Source: Deferribacteraceae bacterium (GTDB lineage: Bacteria; Chrysiogenota; Deferribacteres; Deferribacterales; JAISNW01). From it: a DNA stretch of 5,942 nt. The position numbers and the translations under genes were made by a program. Below, piece after piece: positions 1 through 4,899 of the stretch (positions are counted from its first letter, which is position 1; each line of letters starts with the position of its first letter). Under the pieces are notes generated by a model. That model was given only the letters and a program-made list of their open reading frames with translations. It searched no databases and was not told the DNA's origin. The stretch spans positions 1 through 5,942 of the forward strand of contig JAISNW010000012.1 of assembly GCA_031276055.1 (NCBI GenBank), read 5' to 3'.

Positions 1-216
1 AGTATATATATTCTAGCTGCCACCGAGCAGAACATTAACCTTATTGATAAATTGATCGACCCTGTTGAGATAAATCTTCTTAAAGCGGGCTTTGCAAAGA
101 GGAAAAACTTTTCCAGCTACCTTAACTTTTTTCAGAAGAGAGCAAGCCTGAAAGACGATGTAGCAGATTCCAGCGCTGTATTGGAGGAAAAGCTATCAAA
201 ACTCCGAAAAAAATAG
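1..216 (+). CDS. fliO: Probable flagellar biosynthesis protein FliO, C-terminal end (partial)
   Basis: The frame is open from the first base to TAG at 214-216 and gives 71 residues; the start lies outside the window. The first residues (YILAATEQNINLIDKL) look like the end of the FliO cytoplasmic domain, where a short strand pattern of the type 'yileVgdrhlLlGvt' is followed by a hydrophilic tail. The rest is charged and lysine-rich and ends KLSKLRKK. FliO is a small membrane protein that helps FliP assemble in the flagellar type III export gate. The call rests on this weak pattern plus its place directly before fliP, where fliO normally sits; the sequence itself is poorly conserved. Its last codons contain GGAGGA (183-188), which can serve as the ribosome binding site of fliP, and the fliP frame overlaps its 3' end. 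It could instead be an unrelated small protein. Confidence 0.6.
   Translation, partial: SIYILAATEQNINLIDKLIDPVEINLLKAGFAKRKNFSSYLNFFQKRASLKDDVADSSAVLEEKLSKLRKK
183..188 (+). promoter_or_regulatory. Shine-Dalgarno GGAGGA deciding the fliP start
   Basis: GGAGGA lies inside the last codons of fliO (encoding part of LEEK). The spacer aaagct separates it by six bases from ATC at 195, which is in frame with fliP. No ATG, GTG or TTG in any frame lies within the usual distance downstream of this site, so it either serves the ATC start or is only coding sequence. Confidence 0.55.
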
Positions 217-965
217 CGGTTTTAATTTTAGTCCTCTTTGCGGCGTTCACTGGGGCGGCTATTGCACAGCAGCAGCCTCCTACGCTTCCGATCCCATCGG
301 TGACCTTTGGTGCGGCGGAGGCGGCATCCCCGCGGGATGTGGCGGTGGCGCTGCAGATTGTCGCCCTTCTAACCATCCTTACCTTAGCGCCCGCAATCCT
401 AATGGTTATGACCTCTTTTACCCGAATAATTATAGTTTTCCACTTTTTGCGGACAGCTATGGGAACTGCACAGATGCCCCCTAATCAGATATTGGTGGGG
501 ATGGCGATCCTTCTGACATTTTTTATTATGGCGCCTGTGGCTTCAGATGTTAATAAGCAGGCTCTCGCCCCATACTTTGCAGAAACCATCCCCTTTCAAG
601 AGATGACGGCGCGTGCAAAAGTTCCTATAAGAAAGTTCCTCATAGCCAATACTCAGAATAAAGATCTAGCCCTCTTTTTAGATATATCAAGGGCAGAACG
701 TCCTAGAACTGTAGATGAAATACCAGATCATGTTGTGGTGGCGGCGTTTGTGCTCTCGGAGATTCAGATAGCCTTTCAGATCGGCTTTCTCCTATTCCTC
801 CCCTTTCTTATAATAGATTTTGTTGTATCAAGCGTGCTCTTATCTATGGGGATGATGATGCTTCCGCCGGTGATGATCTCGGTTCCGTTTAAGATACTCC
901 TCTTTGTGCTGGTCGACGGGTGGGGGCTTCTTGTAACCTCCCTTGTAAAGAGCTACTATCTATGA
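195..965 (+). CDS. fliP: Flagellar type III export gate protein FliP, probable ATC start
   Basis: FliP forms, with FliQ and FliR, the export-gate channel in the inner membrane through which flagellar subunits are secreted. Strong family blocks are visible: MTSFTRIIIVF, PPNQILVGMA, LTFFIMAPV, SEIQIAFQIGF, LPFLIIDFVVSSVL, MGMMMLPP and FVLVDGWGLL, spread over about four membrane segments. The first canonical start in frame is GTG at 300, giving 221 residues, shorter than the usual roughly 245-250 and without a signal peptide or ribosome site. Upstream in the same frame (195-299) lies a typical signal peptide: a KTPKK basic end, the core IAVLILVLFAAF and cleavage likely after AIA (residue 24). 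No ATG, GTG or TTG exists in that stretch, but ATC at 195 follows GGAGGA (183-188) by six bases. That start gives 256 residues, the expected length. The gene overlaps fliO by 22 bases, and its TGA overlaps the hisH ATG. Product identity is nearly certain; the ATC start is inferred. Confidence 0.9.
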   Translation: MKTPKKIAVLILVLFAAFTGAAIAQQQPPTLPIPSVTFGAAEAASPRDVAVALQIVALLTILTLAPAILMVMTSFTRIIIVFHFLRTAMGTAQMPPNQILVGMAILLTFFIMAPVASDVNKQALAPYFAETIPFQEMTARAKVPIRKFLIANTQNKDLALFLDISRAERPRTVDEIPDHVVVAAFVLSEIQIAFQIGFLLFLPFLIIDFVVSSVLLSMGMMMLPPVMISVPFKILLFVLVDGWGLLVTSLVKSYYL

Positions 966-1567
966 GAGTAGCAGTTGTTGATTATGGAGCGGGTAATCTT
1001 TTAAGCGTAGCTAATGCGTTAAGCTATCTTGAAGCGGACTTTTTCATCTCCAATCAAGCGGAGCTTTTGGACAGATCGGATAAATTGATATTTCCTGGCG
1101 TAGGACATGCAAAAAGCGCTATGGATAACCTCCGTGCAAGCGGTATAGATGATTTTTTGCGCAGTTATGCTGCAAGCGGGCGGGTAATCTTTGGGATATG
1201 CCTTGGCAGCCAACTCTTTTTAGAGCACACCGAAGAGGGGGATGCCGTCTGCCTATCATTTATGCCCGGCAGCTGCAAACGTTTTGCAAAAAACGGCGTA
1301 AAAGTGCCGCAAATAGGCTGGAACAACGTTTACCATACAGGGCATTACCTCTTTAATGGAATTCCAGACGGTTCAGCATTTTACTTTGTCCACTCATATT
1401 ATACTATCCCCAAATATGAAGAGAATGTGCTATGCACCGCAACTTATGCTCTGCAATACGCCGCAGGGCTGGTAAAAGACAACCTACTTGCCGTGCAGTT
1501 CCACCCTGAACGTTCAGGCAGGCTGGGGCTTAAAATGCTTGCAAACTTCTTGGAGGCAAAGTATTAG
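962..1567 (+). CDS. hisH: Imidazole glycerol phosphate synthase, glutamine amidotransferase subunit HisH
   Basis: HisH hydrolyses glutamine and passes ammonia to HisF, which makes imidazole glycerol phosphate and AICAR in histidine synthesis. The 201-residue product matches the usual length (about 196-205). It is a class I glutaminase: N-terminal VAVVDYGAGNL, oxyanion-strand FPGVGHA (44-50), nucleophile elbow GICLGSQ with Cys80, the HisH-specific blocks MPGSCKRF (101-108) and VPQIGWNNV (115-123), FYFVHSYY (140-147), and the FHPERSG block with His181 and Glu183, which complete the triad. The start is ATG 962, which overlaps the fliP stop as ATGA; a frame extension to 920 inside fliP has no support. 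This overlap suggests translational coupling to fliP. The partner hisF is not in the window, so HisH either pairs with a distant HisF or belongs to a HisH/HisF-like pair used in surface sugar synthesis. The complete triad argues that it is functional. Confidence 0.93.
   Translation: MRVAVVDYGAGNLLSVANALSYLEADFFISNQAELLDRSDKLIFPGVGHAKSAMDNLRASGIDDFLRSYAASGRVIFGICLGSQLFLEHTEEGDAVCLSFMPGSCKRFAKNGVKVPQIGWNNVYHTGHYLFNGIPDGSAFYFVHSYYTIPKYEENVLCTATYALQYAAGLVKDNLLAVQFHPERSGRLGLKMLANFLEAKY
1552..1556 (+). promoter_or_regulatory. GGAGG, possible Shine-Dalgarno for the ABC ATPase gene
   Basis: GGAGG lies in the last codons of hisH. It is 33 bases before ATG 1590, too far to serve it directly, but six bases before an in-frame ATT at 1563. 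The 1557-1589 stretch has no other strong ribosome site. It may drive an ATT start or re-initiation at ATG 1590 after hisH ends, or be coding sequence only. Confidence 0.35.
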
Positions 1568-1589
1568 GGCGGCTGCTGAATATTTCACC

Positions 1590-2738
1590 ATGAAATATAG
1601 ACTTACCGCCTCTGGACTGGCTATTAACGGCTTTTCTATAAGGGATTTTTCAGTTGAGTTTGAGCGCATATTGCTAATAAAAGGGCGGATAGGGTGCGGC
1701 AAAACCCTCTTGCTGAAGGCGTTGGCAGGGGTTTATAGGGCGGCGGGGCGGCTTGAGCTCTCACAGAATGAGAAAGCTGTAATGGAGGGGTATTTTGTCC
1801 ACAGCCAGCCTGAATTTAACTTTGTTGCATCAACAGCTGCAGATGAATTGCTCTTTGCAGGGCTAGACCCCCGCTCTTTTATCGGTTTCCCTGATAAACC
1901 TATTAAACATCTTTCAGGCGGCGAGTTGAAAAAACTTTCTGTTCTTATCGCTCTTAAATCCAGATATGAGGTTATCCTTTTAGATGAACCTCTTGATATG
2001 CTAGACGATGAAGAACAGGCTCTCTTAATTGACTGCATCCTTAGCGCTGCTGAGACGAAGGCGATCATCATCGCCTCTCACAGCGAAATTCTTGACAATA
2101 TCTGCGATGCCGCCGTCTACCTCGAAGAATCCCCATTTTCTCCATTTATCCCTAGAATAATCCCCGAACGGCTGCTGCCCGCCGAAGAGGTTATCTCTGC
2201 ACCGCAAATTTCACTCTCCTTAAAAGTTGGGGAGATCGGGGTGCTCTTCGGCAAGAACGGAGCAGGCAAAACCCGCATTTTACGGCGTCTAGCAGGGTTA
2301 AAAAGTTGGGGGGAGGAGCTTAATTGCACCTTAAAAGCGGAAGGATTGGGAGTCTGCCTGCAATTCATTGAAAATATGATATGGCAGGAGAGTGTATATG
2401 AGTTGATAGAGGATATCGCAGGAAGCGCTTATATAGAGCAGGTCTTGAAAAAGCTAGGATGGACAGAGGAGAAAAGAGAGGAGAACCCCCTCTTTTTAAG
2501 CGATGGGGAGAAGAGGGCGCTCTTTCTCACCGCCAACCTCATCTCTAAAAAGACGCTCCTTTTAGATGAACCGTTTGCAAACCTTGACAGGCATACAGCA
2601 GAGCAGATAAAAGGCGCTATATATGACGCCGCCCTAGACGGCGCAACTATCCTCTATACCGCAAATAAGGAAGCGGAGCTCTTTTTAAGCGGCTCGCCCG
2701 CTGAAAAGATATTCAAAGTTTGCAGAGTATCAACTTAA
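1590..2738 (+). CDS. Fused tandem ECF-type (EcfA/CbiO-like) ABC transporter ATPase
   Basis: One 382-residue chain holds two ABC ATPase domains. Domain 1 has Walker A GRIGCGKT (32-39), a Q-loop of ECF style HSQPEFNFVAST (71-82, Gln73), signature LSGGE (108-112), Walker B VILLDE (128-133, catalytic Glu133), D-loop and switch His164 (ASHSE). Domain 2 has Walker A GKNGAGKT (221-228), Gln258 in LQFIEN, an altered signature LSDGE (303-307), Walker B TLLLDE (322-327, Glu327), but Asn359 (YTANKE) where the switch histidine is expected. The short domains and the Q-loop style point to the ECF importers of vitamins or metal ions (EcfA1-EcfA2 fusion) at the cytoplasmic face of the membrane. No EcfT or substrate-binding S component is present, so the substrate is unknown. 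ATG 1590 starts MKYRLTASGL, but no ribosome site precedes it; ATT 1563, six bases after GGAGG, is an alternative adding nine residues. It follows hisH by 22 bases and is probably in the same operon. Confidence 0.85.
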   Translation: MKYRLTASGLAINGFSIRDFSVEFERILLIKGRIGCGKTLLLKALAGVYRAAGRLELSQNEKAVMEGYFVHSQPEFNFVASTAADELLFAGLDPRSFIGFPDKPIKHLSGGELKKLSVLIALKSRYEVILLDEPLDMLDDEEQALLIDCILSAAETKAIIIASHSEILDNICDAAVYLEESPFSPFIPRIIPERLLPAEEVISAPQISLSLKVGEIGVLFGKNGAGKTRILRRLAGLKSWGEELNCTLKAEGLGVCLQFIENMIWQESVYELIEDIAGSAYIEQVLKKLGWTEEKREENPLFLSDGEKRALFLTANLISKKTLLLDEPFANLDRHTAEQIKGAIYDAALDGATILYTANKEAELFLSGSPAEKIFKVCRVST

Positions 2739-2754
2739 ACCGCATTCACAATAA

Positions 2755-2785
2755 TTTTTTGCCGTTTGTTTTTTCTTGCAAAAAA
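2755..2785. repeat. Inverted repeat TTTTTTGC / GCAAAAAA
   Basis: TTTTTTGC (2755-2762) and GCAAAAAA (2778-2785) are exact complements, separated by a T-rich 15-base loop. It begins 17 bases after the ABC gene stop, where a terminator would be expected. The stem is mostly A-U and no U-tract follows the right arm, so it is at best a weak terminator. Confidence 0.3.
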
Positions 2786-2906
2786 GTGATACGGATACTT
2801 CCCTTGATATTTTCGGCGAGATTTACGGATAGGGGTAGGGCGGCGGGATAAACTGTTTTTAAATTATTCCCTTGTTTTTCACTCAAAGTCATAATATCTT
2901 ATCATA

Positions 2907-2935
2907 TTCTGTAATACGCTCAACTGCGCTATTAT
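2907..2935 (+). promoter_or_regulatory. Weak candidate promoter for the R-M module
   Basis: TATTAT (2930-2935) is close to the sigma-70 -10 consensus and lies 46 bases before the methyltransferase ATG. The word at the -35 distance, TTCTGT (2907-2912, spacing 17), matches poorly. A second option is TTGTTT (2872-2877) with TATCTT (2895-2900), also spaced 17. AT-rich sequence makes such words common, so this is only a candidate. Confidence 0.25.
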
Positions 2936-2981
2936 GGGAAAGTGTTTTGATGAAAACTAGCTTATTAAAGTGAGTAGATAG

Positions 2982-3983
2982 ATGTTTAGTGTGCATAACA
3001 GGCGGTATACAGGGAGCAAATTTAAACTTGCTGATTGGATAACAAGATTGATCAAGGAATATTGCGTTGGAGAGAGCTTTTTTGAAATATTTGCGGGAAC
3101 ATCTGTTGTATCGCTGCAACTTGCTCCCCAAATGAAGAGCATAATTCTCAATGATACCCTTGAAGCTAACCGCATTATATATGAAGCTTTTTACAGTAAG
3201 GGGGAGTGCCGCCTTAACCTATTGACAGAGTTAAAAGATAAATTTAATGCTGCTCTCCCGCCCAGTGCTGATGATTACTTCTCAAGCAACTATGGCAATA
3301 AGTATTTTAGTGTTGCCGATTGCCGCAAAATAGAAACGATACGCAATATGATTGAGGTTAAACGGGAAAACCTATTTCCAAAAGAATATGCGGTCTTGTT
3401 GGCATCACTCATCTATTCAATGGATAAATGTGCAAACACCGTTGGACACTTTGATGCATACATTCACTCGGATTGTGTTGTAGATAAGTTTACCTTCGAT
3501 CTTATTGAATTGCTTGACTTTCCCGAAACAGAGTTCAAGATTTATAGTGAAGATGCAAATGAACTTGCCAAGAGCGTTGCAGCAGATATTGTTTATATTG
3601 ACCCTCCGTATAACTCGCGGCAATACTGCCAGTTTTACCACATTTATGAAACCCTTGTAAGGTGGGATAAACCAGAACTTTTTGGCATTGCCTTAAAACC
3701 AAAAGGTAGGCATTTAAGCGATTACTGCCGCTCAAAGGCGCCGCAGGAGTTAGCTGACCTTATATCTAAGCTAAAGTGCCGCTATATAACGGTTTCATAT
3801 AACAATACTTATGAATCTAAGAGCGGTTCATCGCGCAACAAGATCACCCTTGAGCAGATCAAAGAGATATTAAATGCTCGCGGGGAGGTTAAGAGCTTTT
3901 CAAAGACGCATAAATTCTTTAATGCAGGGAAAACGGATTTTGCTAATCATAAAGAGATGCTCTTTATTGCGGAGGTAAAATAG
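2982..3983 (+). CDS. DNA adenine-N6 methyltransferase (D12 class, FokI-methylase-like), M1 of a type IIS R-M system
   Basis: The 333-residue product moves a methyl group from S-adenosylmethionine to the N6 amino group of adenine at a specific DNA site. Motifs appear in the alpha-class order: the motif X region RRYTGSKFKLADWI (7-20), motif I FFEIFAGTSVVSL (33-45), LNDTLEAN (56-63), ANTVGHFDAYI (151-161), and catalytic motif IV DPPYNSRQY (207-215) followed by YHIYETLVRW. The DPPYN-(S/T)RQY block with the NTxGHFDAY block is typical of the D12 methylases that include the halves of M.FokI. The C-terminal block ITVSYNNTYES (269-279) is also typical. ATG 2982 is a plausible start although its ribosome site is weak (AGTGAG). 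The second methylase starts one base after its TAG, which points to co-translation. It probably protects one strand of the asymmetric site cut by the endonuclease at 4899; the recognised sequence cannot be read from the protein. Confidence 0.88.
   Translation: MFSVHNRRYTGSKFKLADWITRLIKEYCVGESFFEIFAGTSVVSLQLAPQMKSIILNDTLEANRIIYEAFYSKGECRLNLLTELKDKFNAALPPSADDYFSSNYGNKYFSVADCRKIETIRNMIEVKRENLFPKEYAVLLASLIYSMDKCANTVGHFDAYIHSDCVVDKFTFDLIELLDFPETEFKIYSEDANELAKSVAADIVYIDPPYNSRQYCQFYHIYETLVRWDKPELFGIALKPKGRHLSDYCRSKAPQELADLISKLKCRYITVSYNNTYESKSGSSRNKITLEQIKEILNARGEVKSFSKTHKFFNAGKTDFANHKEMLFIAEVK
3971..3976 (+). promoter_or_regulatory. Shine-Dalgarno GGAGGT selecting the GTG start of M2
   Basis: GGAGGT lies in the last codons of the first methylase, eight bases before GTG 3985. 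It favours GTG over the in-frame ATG at 4012, which has no ribosome site near it. Confidence 0.6.
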
Positions 3984-3984
3984 G

Positions 3985-4899
3985 GTGGCTGTCACAGTTT
4001 CAACCAAAAATATGAAACGTTCGCCGTTCTTTTATGTAGGCGACAAATTCAAACTCTTACCGCAGTTAAAGGCTAACTTCCCTAAAGAGATAAAAAGGTT
4101 TATCGAACCGTTCTGCGGCGGCGGAAGTGTGTTTCTAAATGTAGATGCAGACAGCTATCTCCTCAACGACATTGACAAAAATATGATCTGTCTGCATAAG
4201 TTTTTGCTTGCTTACTCTAATGAGCCTAACATATTTTGGAGTGAAGTAGAGCGGCTTATCATATCCTATAATCTCTCGGCAACATTTATGGGGCGGCTTG
4301 TTCCGCAGGGGTTGCGCAAACAGTTTGTCAAAACTTACTTTGCCAAGTATAACAAAGAGGCATATCATAGGATGAGAGCTGATTATAATGCCAATCATAA
4401 TCCATTTTTGCTATACCTACTGATGATATACGGCTTTAACCGCTTTTTGCGTTTCAATTCCAATGGTGAGTTCAATTTGCCCGTTGGGAATGTGGACTTT
4501 AATCAGAGAGTAGTCAATGCTTTAAACGAGTATTTTGAAAGAGTTCAAGGTAAACAAATTGAGTTTTTTAATCTCGATTTTCAAGAGTTCCTAGAGATCA
4601 TCCGTCCAACTGCCGGTGATCTAGTCTATCTTGACCCGCCGTACCTAATCACATTCAGCGAGTATAACAAATTGTGGAATGAAGAGAGCGAAATGAGGCT
4701 TATAGACTCTCTTGATCAGTTAAACGCTCGTAAGGTTAGGTTTGCCGTTTCTAATATTCTGTGGCACCGCACACGATATAATGGAGTCTTCAATCGGTGG
4801 GCGCAACAGTATAATATTGTAAACATTCAGAGCAACTATATCAGCTTTCATGACAATACTGCTAAGGACTCGATAGAAGTCCTTGTAAAGAATTTTTAA
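3985..4899 (+). CDS. Dam-family DNA adenine-N6 methyltransferase, M2 of a type IIS R-M system
   Basis: This second N6-adenine methylase (304 residues) is not a copy of the first. Motif order is alpha-type: motif X SPFFYVGDKFKLLPQL (13-28), motif I FIEPFCGGGSVFLN (39-52), YLLNDIDKNM (58-67), a Dam-like block NRFLRFNSNGEFNLPVGN (152-169) and catalytic motif IV LDPPYLITFSEYNKLWN (216-232). This fits the Dam/DpnM/MboI-type family rather than the FokI-like type. The GTG start at 3985 is supported by GGAGGT at 3971-3976, eight bases upstream; ATG 4012 (MKRSPFFYVG) is the alternative and would also keep all motifs. The gene lies one base after the first methylase, and its TAA overlaps the ATG of the endonuclease frame (TAATG). 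Two unlike methylases beside one endonuclease are expected when the site is asymmetric, so M2 most likely modifies the opposite strand to M1. Confidence 0.88.
   Translation: MAVTVSTKNMKRSPFFYVGDKFKLLPQLKANFPKEIKRFIEPFCGGGSVFLNVDADSYLLNDIDKNMICLHKFLLAYSNEPNIFWSEVERLIISYNLSATFMGRLVPQGLRKQFVKTYFAKYNKEAYHRMRADYNANHNPFLLYLLMIYGFNRFLRFNSNGEFNLPVGNVDFNQRVVNALNEYFERVQGKQIEFFNLDFQEFLEIIRPTAGDLVYLDPPYLITFSEYNKLWNEESEMRLIDSLDQLNARKVRFAVSNILWHRTRYNGVFNRWAQQYNIVNIQSNYISFHDNTAKDSIEVLVKNF

Larger units (their letters stand above)
2739..2981 (+). other. Non-coding junction between the fliP-hisH-ABC unit and the R-M module
   Basis: No convincing gene is present on either strand. The region is AT-rich apart from a G-rich patch at 2832-2847. 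It contains an 8-bp inverted repeat (2755-2785), weak promoter-like words before 2982, and two very short open frames just upstream of the methyltransferase (2934-2960, 8 codons; 2950-2973, 7 codons) that have no sign of being genes. No controller-protein gene, tRNA or recombination site was seen. The region must hold the promoter of the R-M module if that module is transcribed on its own. Confidence 0.7.

Noticed and set aside
122..376. An 84-codon - strand frame over the fliO/fliP junction.
   Set aside because: Low-complexity Ala/Ser/Cys composition in the shadow of the fliP signal-peptide region; no family resemblance.
846..880. Repeated ATGATGATG and TGATGATG in fliP, considered as a repeat tract.
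   Set aside because: It encodes the conserved MGMMMLPP motif of FliP.
920..961. Extension of hisH 14 codons upstream of ATG 962.
   Set aside because: HisH starts with the MRVAVVDYGAGN strand; the extra residues are out-of-frame fliP sequence.
1488..1562. Extension of the ABC ATPase frame back to ATG 1488 within hisH.
   Set aside because: The region codes the conserved HisH FHPERSG block in another frame; no ABC domain needs these residues.
1975..2572. A 16-base exact direct repeat (TCCTTTTAGATGAACC at 1975-1990 and 2557-2572).
   Set aside because: Both copies encode the Walker B segment LLDEP of the two ATPase domains, so domain homology and codon choice explain it.
1736..2847. TAGGGCGGCGGG occurs in the ABC gene (1736-1747) and in the intergenic patch (2836-2847), a possible recombination or uptake word.
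   Set aside because: About one identical 12-mer pair is expected by chance in a window this size, and a third site (1565-1573) matches only nine bases. Genome-wide counts would be needed.
2934..2973. Tiny overlapping open frames (8 and 7 codons) before the methylase that might act as a leader peptide.
   Set aside because: No ribosome site, no attenuator-like stems and no biased codons; such frames occur by chance.
2889..3175. Open frames on the - strand crossing the intergenic region into the first methylase.
   Set aside because: They mostly overlap the conserved methylase opposite strand, have no ribosome site or recognisable domain, and look like shadows.
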